From NCBI RefSeq assembly GCF_020165985.1, contig NZ_JAIUKZ010000006.1, positions 1 through 64,000 of the forward strand: a stretch of DNA of 64,000 bases. Direction: 5' to 3'. Shown in pieces: positions 1 to 8,307 of this stretch. The notes below the pieces were generated by a model, which saw only the letters and a program-made list of their open reading frames with translations, ran no database searches and was not told the DNA's origin. A program made the translations under genes and the position numbers. This DNA comes from Bacillus sp. RAR_GA_16. GTDB taxonomy: Bacteria > Bacillota > Bacilli > Bacillales > Guptibacillaceae. Each line of letters opens with the position of its first letter. Within the stretch, counting starts at the first letter, position 1.

Positions 1-1
1 A

Positions 2-508
2 ACCGCGCAAAAGAATTTATTAAATTCAAAGGCTTCTAATGTGCGTTTTGCTCAAATGTCATCTGACAACTTATTACTTCCTGATGGGTTTTTCAATGTT
101 ATCTCAAGCTGCCACGCTCCTTTCCATTCACAAGAAGTAGCGAGGGTTCTAAAAAAGGATGGAGTTTTTTTTACGCAACAAGTCAGTGAAGCAGATAAAT
201 GGAATATAAAAAAAGCTTTTGGAAGAGGGCAATCTTATGAACTTTCAGATGGATTATTGAAAGAACAATATACGCGAGAGCTTAAAGATGCTGGGTTCTC
301 TGAAGTCCAAACCTTTGATTATGACGCCACAGATTATTATAAGAGACCGGAAGATCTATTGTTTCTTCTTACCCATACACCTATAATTCCTCAGTTTGGG
401 GAAGAAGAGAGAGATTATGAAATTTTTAAAAGTTTCATAGAAAACAATCGAAGTGCTAATGGAATTCGAACAAATTCAAAAAGATTTTTGATCATAGCTA
501 AAAAGTGA
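2..508 (+). CDS. SAM-dependent methyltransferase, C-terminal part (5' end outside window)
   Basis: The frame is open to the window edge, so the gene starts upstream; 168 residues are visible. The visible part fits the second half of a class I (Rossmann) SAM methyltransferase of the UbiE/Methyltransf_11 type: a segment ending in SSDNLLLPDGFFNVISSCHA matches the strand after the acidic loop plus motif II, and EVARVLKKDGVFFTQQV matches the motif where the leader-gly strand begins. The substrate cannot be told. No partner gene is seen; downstream genes are separate acetyltransferases. A GTG at 41 could be called as a start, but the reading frame upstream continues with family-like residues, so truncation by the window is more likely. 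Confidence 0.75.
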   Translation, partial: TAQKNLLNSKASNVRFAQMSSDNLLLPDGFFNVISSCHAPFHSQEVARVLKKDGVFFTQQVSEADKWNIKKAFGRGQSYELSDGLLKEQYTRELKDAGFSEVQTFDYDATDYYKRPEDLLFLLTHTPIIPQFGEEERDYEIFKSFIENNRSANGIRTNSKRFLIIAKK

Positions 509-522
509 TATTGCTAATAGGC

Positions 523-556
523 AAGGGCACAATTCTATGTAGAGTGTTGTGTCCTT
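523..556 (+). terminator. Hairpin after methyltransferase gene
   Basis: A 10-bp stem (AAGGGCACAA with TTGTGTCCTT, one G-T pair) with a 14-base loop lies 15 bases after the methyltransferase stop. The following T-run is weak, so termination is inferred mainly from position. Confidence 0.45.
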
Positions 557-674
557 TAGTACTTTAATAGGGAATCTTACTTAACGTTTAGTAAGCGCTT
601 TAACAGTGGTCTTGATAACTTAGTTTCAAAACAAAGGTGTATTTAAAATATAGAATATTTTGTAGGAGAGATAT

Positions 675-1196
675 ATGAACCTAAGTACAGAAAGATTAAT
701 TATACGTGATTTTGAAGAAGAAGATTGGAAAGAAGTATATAAATATACTTCCCAACAGACTGTTATGGAATATATGCCGGAAGGTGTTTTAACAAAAGAA
801 GAAACAAAGAAGTTTATAAGAGAAAACATGAGAGAATCAGCTAAGAAATTTCCTGTGATACTTGCAGGCAAGAAGACACTAATAGGTCATATTGAGTTTT
901 TTAAATATTTTGGTGAACATTCTTATGAAATAGGATGGGTTTTCAATCCTGATTATTATAATAAAGGTTATGCTTCGGAAGCTGCCCTAGCCTTATTAAA
1001 ATATGGATTTGAAGAGTTAGAGTTACATAGGATTGTAGCCACTTGCCAACCAGAAAATGTTCCATCTTATCGTGTTATGGAAAAAATTGGTATGAGAAGA
1101 GAAGGGTATTTTAAAAAATGCATTCCGCATGGGGATGATTGGTGGGATGAATATTCTTACGGAATTTTAGAAGAAGAGTGGAAAAACCATATTTAG
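675..1196 (+). CDS. GNAT N-acetyltransferase, RimJ/RimL type
   Basis: Product of 173 aa that transfers an acetyl group from acetyl-CoA to an unknown amine, in the cytoplasm. It opens with LSTERLIIRDFEEEDW, the usual start of the Acetyltransf_3 (RimJ/RimL) family, and has GWVFNPDYYNKGYASEAALA (residues about 91-110), which is the acetyl-CoA binding motif A, followed by RIVATCQPENVPSYRVMEKIGM. Length is normal for the family. The ATG is preceded by TAGGAGAG at good spacing. It stands alone with its own leader; relatives include spectinamycin-type and ribosomal protein acetyltransferases as well as uncharacterised enzymes, so the substrate is open. Confidence 0.88.
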   Translation: MNLSTERLIIRDFEEEDWKEVYKYTSQQTVMEYMPEGVLTKEETKKFIRENMRESAKKFPVILAGKKTLIGHIEFFKYFGEHSYEIGWVFNPDYYNKGYASEAALALLKYGFEELELHRIVATCQPENVPSYRVMEKIGMRREGYFKKCIPHGDDWWDEYSYGILEEEWKNHI

Positions 1197-1371
1197 TTTC
1201 ACATTGTTGTCTTTTGCATTAATTGAATCAATTGGATAAATCTTAAGTTATAGTTTTCATGTAAAAAAAAAAGGATTATTTGATTATTTTAATGAAGAGT
1301 AAGCGCTCTAAATATAATTCTATTGTAGGAAGACGGAATAAGAGAAACTAAATTTAAAAAGGAGAAGTAAG

Positions 1372-1794
1372 ATGTATAACGTTTCAAAAGCCAATATGAC
1401 ATACTTAGATGATATCGTACACGTTGACAGTGAAGTAAGTGGAAGCACAAGCAGACGGGATTTTATTAAAGAAACGATCGAAAAGAGATGCTGTATCGTA
1501 GTTCAGGAAGCAAATAATATCGTGGGGTTTTTAACCTACGATACTAATTTTTTTGACTGTTCATTTATATCCCTCATTATGGTATCTCCATCAAAAAGAC
1601 GGAAAGGTTATGCAAGTTTGCTACTGAAATATATGATCAACCATTCTCCTACTGCAAAAGTATTTTCTTCTACTAATTGTTCTAACGTTAGAATGCAGAA
1701 AGTATTTGAAGCGAACGGATTTATTCAAAGTGGTAAAATAGAGAATTTGGACGAAGGCGATCCAGAGATTGTCTTTTTTAAATCTACTTACTAG
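1372..1794 (+). CDS. GNAT N-acetyltransferase (small)
   Basis: Product of 140 aa with the Acetyltransf_1 fold. Motif A is at about residues 70-85 (SPSKRRKGYASLLLKYMI), preceded by a hydrophobic strand containing FISLIMVSP, and motif B follows as SSTNCSNVRMQKVFEANGF. The ATG follows AAAAGGAG at 1360-1367. It is unrelated in sequence to the two neighbouring acetyltransferases except for the fold. Small GNATs of this size often act on antibiotics or small amines, but nothing here shows which substrate is used. Confidence 0.85.
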   Translation: MYNVSKANMTYLDDIVHVDSEVSGSTSRRDFIKETIEKRCCIVVQEANNIVGFLTYDTNFFDCSFISLIMVSPSKRRKGYASLLLKYMINHSPTAKVFSSTNCSNVRMQKVFEANGFIQSGKIENLDEGDPEIVFFKSTY

Positions 1795-1856
1795 ATCTCC
1801 CATTATTGAATCATAGATGTTAAAACAATATTAAGAAGACGGGAGTGCGTTTAAGA

Positions 1857-2399
1857 GTGTTGATGAAATTAATTCCAAGCGTGTGGGAAACTCGAAGAAT
1901 ACACATTCAAGATCTTAGAGAAAGTGAAATACCTGTTGCTCAAAAGATATATGAACAAGGGAGTTACATACATCAATGGGACGGCGGTAGCCTAGATCAT
2001 GATTATGCTTATCGCTGTTTTACTGATGGGGACTTACCTCCAAATGGAACCAAAGAACGCTACAAAATTCAGGTGTTAACACTAAAGGGAACGGATACTA
2101 TTGTTGGAATTCTTACCACTTATCATGGATATCCGAAGGCTGAAACATTTTATATTAACTATCTATACATCGACAAAAAATATCATAAACAAGGACTAGG
2201 GAAAGAAGTCATTAATGAATTACTCACTATTTTAAGAGAGTCTAATTTTGGAGAAGTCCGAGCAAGTGTAGCCATAAAAAATTGGCCAGCTCTTAGATTT
2301 TGGACTGGACTTGGGTTAAATACGATTAATGGATTTTATGGAGATAAAGAATATAAGGATGATCATTACGCTGACATAGAATTAATTATGAATTTTTAA
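1857..2399 (+). CDS. GNAT N-acetyltransferase
   Basis: Product of about 180 aa. The acetyl-CoA motif is FYINYLYIDKKYHKQGLGKE, followed by a typical motif B (VAIKNWPALRFWTGLGL). The start is uncertain: GGGAG at 1841-1845 sits 11 bases before a GTG at 1857, with TTG and ATG codons directly after it in frame at 1860 and 1863; an earlier in-frame GTG at 1845 overlaps the ribosome binding site and is unlikely. This is the third acetyltransferase in a row on the same strand, each with its own leader, so they do not look like one operon. Confidence 0.82.
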   Translation: MLMKLIPSVWETRRIHIQDLRESEIPVAQKIYEQGSYIHQWDGGSLDHDYAYRCFTDGDLPPNGTKERYKIQVLTLKGTDTIVGILTTYHGYPKAETFYINYLYIDKKYHKQGLGKEVINELLTILRESNFGEVRASVAIKNWPALRFWTGLGLNTINGFYGDKEYKDDHYADIELIMNF

Positions 2400-2515
2400 T
2401 TCCATATCTTCAACAATCTCGGAGCGATTATGGAATAACTCTAGCATAAATTCTTCCCTTCCTGGACATAATAGATTTAAGATTAGTAGATTCATCAACT
2501 GGGGGAGTGGAGTGA

Positions 2516-3358
2516 ATGTTGTTATCACTTGTTTGGGAAAAATATAATCTTGATAAGCAAATTGAGGGATATTCACCGTTAACGCTCAAAACATACTATT
2601 TTCAGTACAGTCAGCTCTTAAGCCACTTTGGAAATGTTGATATGAATGTGATTACAACAGATCATCTGAAAGCTTATTTAGTGAAAATGGGGAGTCATTT
2701 AAAGCCTTCTAGTTTAGGACATCGTGTTCGCTGTATTCGGTCGTTGTTTAAATGGACTTATGATGAGGGATTTATTCTGAAAAATCCAGCAGCTAAATTG
2801 AAAGAACCTAAGCTAGGTAAGAGAATTCCAAAGTTTCTAAATGAGATAGAAATCGAACACTTGAGAGAAGCCTGTCAGAATACAATGGAAAAAGCATTGT
2901 TTGAATTCTTTTACTCGACTGGTTGTCGTATCGGTGAAGTGGTGAAGCTAAATCGTGAGGATGTTAATTTTCATTCAAATTCAGTCATTGTTCATGGAAA
3001 AGGGGATAAGGAAAGAGAAGTATATTTCAACACACGCTGTTCCATCTGGTTAAAACGCTATCTTGATGAGCGTAATGATCTTGAACCCTGCTTATTTATA
3101 ACGGAGAGAAGACCGAAAAGAAGGATGAGTATTGATCTTGTGCGCTATATCATTAAACGAATTTCCAAGCGGGCAGAACTTGATAAAGTGATTCACCCTC
3201 ATCAATTAAGACATAGTTACGCAACGCATATGATCAATAACGGAGCTCCTCTTGAAGTGATTCAGAGTTTGATGGGACATGAGAAGAGCGAAACAACAAA
3301 GTTATATGCTCAGCTTAGTGGAAAACTTCGTCACGACTTCTATATAAAATACTTTTAG
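2516..3358 (+). CDS. Tyrosine recombinase / phage-type integrase, XerC-XerD-like
   Basis: Product of 280 aa with an N-terminal SAM-like core-binding domain (about residues 1-90) and a C-terminal catalytic domain. All catalytic positions are present: Arg138 (TGCRIGE), Lys162 (HGKGDKER), His229 and Arg232 (HPHQLRHSYATH), His255 (LMGHEKSETT) and the nucleophile Tyr264 (KLYAQLS). It therefore should cut and rejoin DNA through a 3'-phosphotyrosine link. Chromosomal xerC, xerD and ripX genes sit in other contexts in Bacillaceae, so this is probably an extra recombinase, possibly left from a mobile element. No att duplication, excisionase or phage genes were found beside it. Confidence 0.9.
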   Translation: MLLSLVWEKYNLDKQIEGYSPLTLKTYYFQYSQLLSHFGNVDMNVITTDHLKAYLVKMGSHLKPSSLGHRVRCIRSLFKWTYDEGFILKNPAAKLKEPKLGKRIPKFLNEIEIEHLREACQNTMEKALFEFFYSTGCRIGEVVKLNREDVNFHSNSVIVHGKGDKEREVYFNTRCSIWLKRYLDERNDLEPCLFITERRPKRRMSIDLVRYIIKRISKRAELDKVIHPHQLRHSYATHMINNGAPLEVIQSLMGHEKSETTKLYAQLSGKLRHDFYIKYF

Positions 3359-3385
3359 AAGCGCATTCCGGTTGAATGCGCTTCT
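3357..3385. terminator. Perfect 12-bp hairpin between convergent genes
   Basis: AGAAGCGCATTC pairs perfectly with GAATGCGCTTCT across a 5-base loop. It lies between the recombinase gene and the convergent DUF3021 gene. T-runs are poor on both sides, so it is only a probable bidirectional terminator. Confidence 0.5.
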
Positions 3386-3407
3386 GCTATTTGTAATCAA
3401 GGAAAGG

Positions 3408-3821
3408 CTACTTGATTTGCTGAAGATCTTCATTTAATTTCTTAGACTCGTTCTTAAAGTACAAATAGAAAGCCGTCCACATGATGCTGTAGGATACGAG
3501 AGCAATAGCGAGAAAGATCAGTATGTTCGCTACGCCAGGCTGGATCCAACCAATTCCATATGCCAAAATAAAATAGACTACCATCACGGTGACAAAGTGT
3601 AAGGCCGTTTGCTGGGGGAGTTTCAAAGAATGGATTTCAAAGTATAGCGGTGTGACTGTAAACAACCATCCACAGAAAATTGCTCCTAACGAGTTTGTTA
3701 CAAAAAGGTTCGAATCAAGGGTCGCTTGATCTCCAAAGAAAATAACCCCATAGGTTAGGAGTATACCTAGAAACCCTCCAAAAAATAACCCGACCATACT
3801 TCTAAACAAAAATGTTTTCAT
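3408..3821 (-). CDS. DUF3021 family membrane protein
   Basis: Product of 137 aa with four predicted transmembrane segments (about residues 8-30, 42-60, 72-92, 98-120) and a charged C-terminal tail. DUF3021 proteins are almost always encoded with a LytTR regulator, as here: the upstream LytTR gene ends one base before this ATG and this gene's AGGAGG lies inside the end of the LytTR frame, so translation is likely coupled. The family function is not known; the pairing suggests a membrane-held control of, or target for, the regulator. Confidence 0.85.
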   Translation of the reverse strand: MKTFLFRSMVGLFFGGFLGILLTYGVIFFGDQATLDSNLFVTNSLGAIFCGWLFTVTPLYFEIHSLKLPQQTALHFVTVMVVYFILAYGIGWIQPGVANILIFLAIALVSYSIMWTAFYLYFKNESKKLNEDLQQIK

Positions 3822-4277
3822 TTACTTTGACCTCCTATTCATTTTTAGAACCTCTCTTATTTTGCTTACATAATGTCTTGAGGCATATTCTTTTTTACCA
3901 GATTGAAAGTGTACAGCGAGTGTGCCATTAAAAGATGGTTCGAAATGACTGATCTCATGTAGATTAGCAATGACGGACTTCGACAGACGGATAAATGTAT
4001 TGATTGGCAAACTTTCTTCTAGCTCATACAATTTCTCTTTCACTTTAAACACGCCTTGAGATGTTGTTGCGATGACTTGATCTCCCTCTGAATGGAAAGA
4101 ATGCACGTGATTTGGTTTTAAAATGTGCTGCCTTTCTCCTTGTTTACCAACAATGAATTCCGTTTTTTCAGTATTGAGATAATCCATTATTTCTTTGATC
4201 GAATCATCTAGTTCTCGGCAGTGGATGGTTACGCTCGTTTCTTCATATTTTCGATCGACATCGAGTAAAATTTTCAC
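3822..4277 (-). CDS. LytTR family transcriptional regulator
   Basis: Product of 151 aa with a LytTR DNA-binding domain in the second half: FIVGKQGERQHILKPNHVHS, then FKVKEKLYELEESLPINTFIRLSKSVIANLHEI, which are the typical beta strands and recognition segment. There is no response-regulator receiver domain. The chosen start is GTG at 4277 because AAAGGATGTG precedes it; the frame extends 22 codons further upstream, but that part has no family-like residues or binding site. It forms a two-gene operon with the DUF3021 gene, an arrangement common in Firmicutes and often self-regulated. Confidence 0.88.
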   Translation of the reverse strand: MKILLDVDRKYEETSVTIHCRELDDSIKEIMDYLNTEKTEFIVGKQGERQHILKPNHVHSFHSEGDQVIATTSQGVFKVKEKLYELEESLPINTFIRLSKSVIANLHEISHFEPSFNGTLAVHFQSGKKEYASRHYVSKIREVLKMNRRSK

Positions 4278-4495
4278 ATGATCACATCCTTTGTTTTGCG
4301 GCTTTCTTAAGAATAGTATAGATCTGGAAAGGGAGGATGTCATTTCAATAAAGGTAAGACGTCACTTTGTTAGGGTGAGATGCATTTCGTGGAGTTTGTG
4401 TTGCCGGTTAATGCTCATAGAAAAGGTTGCCAGTAATACAGCGTTTTGAAATAATTGGTAGTAGTTCTGGTCGAACGAAGAGGCAGGTGTAAAAA

Positions 4496-4693
4496 ATGGG
4501 TCACGTTGTAGCGGCTATTTATGTAACGTTAGGGTTTCTTTTATTCTCGTTTACTTATTTTGATGGGTTTTATTTAATGTGGTTTGAAGAATTGGGTATT
4601 GGCATTATTGTATTTGGAGTTGCTTTGCATCTTTATCTCTTTATTAAGTATGTAAATCGTAAGCAAGACGAAAATCAATCAAAGGAGATTTAG
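4496..4693 (+). CDS. Small membrane protein, two transmembrane segments
   Basis: Product of 65 aa with two hydrophobic helices (about residues 4-24 and 30-50) and a charged tail KYVNRKQDENQSKE. I do not recognise the family. The ATG is preceded by GAGGCAGG. A second membrane-protein gene follows 51 bases later on the same strand, so the two may be co-transcribed. Short hydrophobic proteins of this kind are easily over-called, but the binding site and the well-placed TM segments support it. Confidence 0.6.
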   Translation: MGHVVAAIYVTLGFLLFSFTYFDGFYLMWFEELGIGIIVFGVALHLYLFIKYVNRKQDENQSKEI

Positions 4694-4744
4694 AAACAGC
4701 AGCAGGGAGAGTTGTTTTTCTGATTGACGAAGGGAGGAAGACAG

Positions 4745-5134
4745 TTGAAAAAACCGATAGGCGTCACGCTCATTAGCTACTTCTATTTGTTTGGAGCTGT
4801 GGTTTTAATCCTTACCGCCATTTTTTATGAGGCAGATCCTCATACGATTGGAATTGCGGAGCGGTTTGGATTACCCCATGCTCCGGAAAGGTTGTTGAGG
4901 GTTCTCGTCGCTCTTCTTTCACTTGTATTGGTATATGGATACATCAGGTTAACCAATTGGGGCTATTGGTTCATGATCGCTTATTCTGTTATCTTTGGTT
5001 GCATTAGTGCTCTCCACATTTCCACATCTTCTCCGCAACCTTTCCTCGGAAATATGATTTTTTCAATAGTCATTTTGATGTATACCCTATACGTCAGAAA
5101 CTCTTTTTTACAATCTTTCAAACAAGGAAGGTAA
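4745..5134 (+). CDS. Uncharacterised membrane protein, four transmembrane segments
   Basis: Product of 129 aa with about four TM helices (residues 6-26, 48-68, 72-92, 100-117) and a short basic tail. The start is TTG at 4745 because GGGAGGAAG at 4733-4740 is correctly spaced from it; an in-frame TTG at 4724 has no binding site. The loop after helix 1 (EADPHTIGIAERFGLPHAPE) faces one side of the membrane. I do not recognise the function. It follows another small membrane-protein gene on the same strand. Confidence 0.65.
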   Translation: MKKPIGVTLISYFYLFGAVVLILTAIFYEADPHTIGIAERFGLPHAPERLLRVLVALLSLVLVYGYIRLTNWGYWFMIAYSVIFGCISALHISTSSPQPFLGNMIFSIVILMYTLYVRNSFLQSFKQGR

Positions 5135-5254
5135 ATAGAGCAGCTAAGGTCATTAGAGATGGTAGTTCCAAGCTCGTTAAAGGTAATAAAGACATTCACT
5201 GTAAATTCTTATACTGAAGAAGTGGAGCAATTAGAATAAAGTATACAATCAAAA

Positions 5255-5291
5255 AACCTCCCCCCTTTCATTGGAAAAGGAGGAGGTCGTT
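5255..5291. terminator. Hairpin between convergent genes
   Basis: ACCTCC-CCCCTTTC pairs with GAAAAGG-AGGAGGT around a short ATTG loop, with A-runs before it and TCGTTTT after it. It can end transcripts from both sides: the four-TM protein gene on + and the GlcG-like gene on -. Confidence 0.65.
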
Positions 5292-5302
5292 TTGCTAAAT
5301 AA

Positions 5303-5764
5303 TCACTTATTACCTAAAAAGCGTTTAACTCCTGCTACCGCATAATCATGGTCCATCTGAGGTGTTAGGCCAGCTACAGTTACTGTCCCTATGACACCAA
5401 CACCATTTATACGGATTGGAAGGGAACCACCGACAGCTTGATAGTTTTCAACTGGTAAAAGAGAGTGTGCCTGATGAGTAAGGCCACTTTCTTCAAAACG
5501 AGCAGCGATAAATTGCGTGCTGTGATTATAATGATCGACGACATTTTTCTTACGATACAACCATTTTACGTTTTCTTCTGAAGTACCGTCCATCAAGTGA
5601 GTGAAGAGGGGAATCCGGTTGCGTTCAATATGGACAGCGACTGATTTTCCGTTTTCTTTTGCATTTTTTACTAGCTCAAGCCCTAGCTGTAATGCATCTT
5701 CATTTGTAAATTGAGTGAAAACCAATTCTTCTTCAAGTTTGAGTAGTTGTTCTGTGTTCAAACT
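5303..5764 (-). CDS. GlcG/HbpS-like (DUF336, UPF0303 type) heme-degrading-domain protein
   Basis: Product of 153 aa, the usual length for the UPF0303 branch of the DUF336/GlcG fold. Typical segments are present: LELVKNAKENGKSVAVHIER, a central FARFEESG-like helix with many His and Asn residues, and GGSLPIRINGVGVIGTVTVAGL, the conserved glycine-rich strand pair near the C-terminus. Family members have been linked to heme or corrinoid binding; the substrate here is not shown. TTG at 5764 is chosen because AAAAGGAG lies just upstream; the frame extends 20 codons into the MFS gene without a binding site. It is the last gene of the IclR-MFS operon, which suggests a role in the same metabolite response. 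Confidence 0.75.
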   Translation of the reverse strand, partial: SLNTEQLLKLEEELVFTQFTNEDALQLGLELVKNAKENGKSVAVHIERNRIPLFTHLMDGTSEENVKWLYRKKNVVDHYNHSTQFIAARFEESGLTHQAHSLLPVENYQAVGGSLPIRINGVGVIGTVTVAGLTPQMDHDYAVAGVKRFLGNK

Positions 5765-5777
5765 ATCGAAACTCCTT

Positions 5778-6965
5778 TTAAAATAAATTTTGTTTTTTGT
5801 CGAGTTTATAATTGAGTACGGCAAGGAAGAAGGCCATTAATACCATAGCCGCTCCAATCCATGCGGTATCCAGGTAAGTCATATAATCAACAGCAAGTGC
5901 TCCAAGAGCGGCTCCGCCTGCGATGCCTACATTAAATGCAGAAATATTAAGGGCGGAAGCAATGTCCTTCGCTGAAGGAGCTAATTTTTCAGCAAGTGTC
6001 ACGATATATGCTTGTACTCCAGGGGAGGACATGAAGGCAAATAATCCGAGAATGACAACGGATAAATAGCTCAGTGCCTTGTTTGGTAATAAAACCATTT
6101 GAAGAAGTAGCACAATCATCTGAAAGAAAAAGACATAGCGAAGAGCTTTTACAGGGTGATTGTTTGATAGTTTTCCGCCAATGATGTTTCCTGCTGCCAC
6201 GGCTACACCGTAGATCAGAAGCATCCATACGATCATTTCTGATGATATGCCACTTACATTTTCTAAAATAGGAGAAAGATACGTAAAGAGAGCGAACGTT
6301 CCTCCAAAACCGAGTGATGTCATAAGCAGAGCGAGTAAAATTCTTGGGTTTGTGGTAAGTTGGCCCACATCTTTCAAAGTTGGTGCACTCCGTTCACGCT
6401 CGATTCGTTCAATGGCGAATAAGTTAATGAGTAGGCCAATGAGTCCTAACACGGCCACGGCTAAGAAGGTTGCTCTCCAGCCAAAAGCTTGACCAACAAA
6501 TGTCCCAAAAGGTACCCCAACAATCGTCGCGACTGTAAGACCGGTAAACATAATAGAGATCGCTGAACCTTTTTTATTTTCGGGAACAATTTCCGTGGCG
6601 ACCGTTGCAGCAATCGCAAAGAACACGCCATGCGCCACCGCTGTTATCACACGTGAGAAAAGCAATAATTCATATGAATGGGAAAGACTTGATAACCCGT
6701 TACCTAATATAAAAATCATCATTAAGATTATTAACAGACCTTTTTTCGGTAGTTTACTAGTAAGCGTCGTAACGATTGGCGTTCCAATCGCAATCGATGC
6801 CGCATATCCAGATACAAGCGTGCCCGCTTTTGTAACGGATATACTGAGATCATCGGCTACTGTTTGAAGTAATCCGACGATCACAAACTCTGTTGTTCCG
6901 ATGGCAAAAGCACTAACGGCCAATGAGAGTAAGGCAATCATGGCTTTAGTTGACATCGACTTCAT
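5778..6965 (-). CDS. MFS transporter, DHA1 (AraJ/YdhP-like) family
   Basis: Product of 395 aa with 12 predicted TM helices. The N-terminal half starts with ALLSLAVSAFAIGTTEFVIVG, the hallmark of the DHA1 drug/sugar efflux group, and helix 4/5 contains RVITAVAHGVFFAIAATVA. Length is normal. The start ATG follows AAGGAGG at 7-base spacing. It lies 12 bases after the IclR-type regulator and just before the GlcG-like gene, so export or import of a compound sensed by the regulator is the likely job. The transported compound is not known. Confidence 0.9.
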   Translation of the reverse strand: MKSMSTKAMIALLSLAVSAFAIGTTEFVIVGLLQTVADDLSISVTKAGTLVSGYAASIAIGTPIVTTLTSKLPKKGLLIILMMIFILGNGLSSLSHSYELLLFSRVITAVAHGVFFAIAATVATEIVPENKKGSAISIMFTGLTVATIVGVPFGTFVGQAFGWRATFLAVAVLGLIGLLINLFAIERIERERSAPTLKDVGQLTTNPRILLALLMTSLGFGGTFALFTYLSPILENVSGISSEMIVWMLLIYGVAVAAGNIIGGKLSNNHPVKALRYVFFFQMIVLLLQMVLLPNKALSYLSVVILGLFAFMSSPGVQAYIVTLAEKLAPSAKDIASALNISAFNVGIAGGAALGALAVDYMTYLDTAWIGAAMVLMAFFLAVLNYKLDKKQNLF

Positions 6966-6977
6966 GAGAGATCCTCC

Positions 6978-7718
6978 TTATGCTTCTAAAAGTTGAGTGA
7001 TTTTCTTGCTGCATGTGACCACTTTCTTGCTGAATGTTTTGTCCTGCTGTCTTGGCATTCGACTTGTTGGAGCAGATAGGCCAACGGAAGCAATGACTTC
7101 TCCATTACGATAAATCGGAGCTGCAATACAGCGTAGGCCAAGTTCTGTTTCTTCGTCATCAACGGCAAAGCCTTGATCTTGAATGGCTTTTAGATGATAA
7201 AGAAAGAGCTGTTCATCATCAAAGGTGTTTTCAGTGTTTTTCTTTAACTGAAGCTGACGAAGAAATCTTTGTTTCCTATCGCTATCAAGAAAAGCTAGGA
7301 TGGCTTTTCCGAGCGCACTTCCATGAGCTGGATCGCGATCACCTATATGAGAATGAATCCTCATCGTATGGGTACCGTTCACAATTTGAGTTGTGACGAC
7401 ATCGGTCCCGTCAAGAATGCCAATATAAACTGTTTCTCCTAGTTCCTGGCTAAGCTCATGAAGGGGAGGAACTGAAACCCAGTCGACGTGAGGATCATGT
7501 TCCTGCTTCGCGCCGTCTATTTTTTCAGCAATGTGGTAATGGCTTCCTTTTTTCACGATATAGTTCATATTCTCTAGTGTATAAAGCAAACGAAACGTCG
7601 TCGTTTTGTTCCAGTTGAAGTGATGCATCACTTCAGCAAACGTTAATCTATCGTTTTCTATCAGTAGATCAAGAATTTGCAATCCTTTTTTCAACGTTGA
7701 AACTTCATATTGACTCAT
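6978..7718 (-). CDS. IclR family transcriptional regulator
   Basis: Product of 246 aa with an N-terminal winged helix (residues about 1-65; STLKKGLQILDLLIENDRLTF is the typical opening helix) and a C-terminal effector-binding IclR domain (HSHIGDRDPAHGSALGKAILAFL and LGLRCIAAPIYRNGEVIASVGLSAP). ATG at 7718 is chosen because AAAGGAGG precedes it; the frame runs 19 codons further up without support. It is the first gene of an operon with the MFS transporter and the GlcG-like protein and likely controls them and itself. Confidence 0.9.
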   Translation of the reverse strand: MSQYEVSTLKKGLQILDLLIENDRLTFAEVMHHFNWNKTTTFRLLYTLENMNYIVKKGSHYHIAEKIDGAKQEHDPHVDWVSVPPLHELSQELGETVYIGILDGTDVVTTQIVNGTHTMRIHSHIGDRDPAHGSALGKAILAFLDSDRKQRFLRQLQLKKNTENTFDDEQLFLYHLKAIQDQGFAVDDEETELGLRCIAAPIYRNGEVIASVGLSAPTSRMPRQQDKTFSKKVVTCSKKITQLLEA

Positions 7719-7788
7719 GAGTCCGTGCCTCCTTTGCACATGATTCATCATAATGTGGGATGAATAGGAGATCAAATAATGAAAAATT

Positions 7789-7805
7789 GTTTCGTTATTT
7801 GAAAC
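7789..7805. promoter_or_regulatory. Possible IclR-type operator
   Basis: GTTTC and GAAAC half-sites are separated by 7 bases in the leader of the IclR gene, 71 bases before its ATG. Palindromes with TTTC/GAAA arms are usual for IclR-family autoregulation; assignment is by position only. Confidence 0.35.
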
Positions 7806-7973
7806 TTAAAACTTGGGAGGGAACATTTAGTGACGTATTCATCAAGAACGTGGATTCGAGGTAGAAGGGATTTTGAAAAAAGATAAACGCTTGTTTATTG
7901 ACCTTATGTCAATACGATCGTAATGGGACGAGGGTAAGAGCAAGAGAGTAGCGTCTTTTCCATAAAAACGAAG

Positions 7974-7998
7974 GCCACCTTATCACTGACAAGGTGGC
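7974..7998 (-). terminator. Rho-independent terminator of the 53-aa protein gene
   Basis: GCCACCTT pairs with AAGGTGGC around a 9-base loop, and on the minus strand it is followed by CTTCGTTTTT. It lies just after the stop of the small gene at 8004-8165. Confidence 0.75.
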
Positions 7999-8003
7999 TC
8001 TTA

Positions 8004-8165
8004 TTATTTCTTCTCTTTTTTGTTTGCTCGATCTTCTTCCTCAGTCTCCAGCATGCCGTAATCGCCGTTCATCGCTTGTTCATCTAGATCTGCACCAAAT
8101 TCATTCGTGAACTTGTTCTTATTGTTTTGCTTGATTTCCTCATTCTTTTGAGACTTTTTATCCAT
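8004..8165 (-). CDS. Small charged protein of 53 aa, family not recognised
   Basis: ATG at 8165 is preceded by GGAGGTGATGATC, an excellent ribosome binding site, and the frame ends just before a clear terminator, so the gene is well bounded. The product is very hydrophilic, rich in Lys, Asn and Glu, with the segments NKFTNEFGADLDEQAM and NGDYGMLETEEED. It has no Cys or TM helix. The composition and the EFG motif recall small spore-associated proteins of bacilli, but I cannot assign a family. It is divergent from the Cys-motif protein gene at 8308. Confidence 0.7.
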   Translation of the reverse strand: MDKKSQKNEEIKQNNKNKFTNEFGADLDEQAMNGDYGMLETEEEDRANKKEKK

Positions 8166-8307
8166 GATCATCACCTCCATTAAATAGGGTGGCTAATCGT
8201 GGAAAAAATATACAGATGCTAGTGAACAGAGGGATGGTCTTTGTTTATGAAACTTTTCTGAAGCAGGAGACGTATAAAAGAGACCATTATTCATGGAGGT
8301 ATGAGAG

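Noticed and set aside
586-604. AGTAAGCGCTTTAACA as a cre site
   Set aside because: Two mismatches to the consensus at fixed positions and no carbon-related gene nearby; a similar AGTAAGCGCT occurs at about 1299 by chance or as a weak repeat.
5159-5239. A 26-codon frame after the four-TM protein gene
   Set aside because: No ribosome binding site and no family-like features; it may be a gene remnant but cannot be supported.
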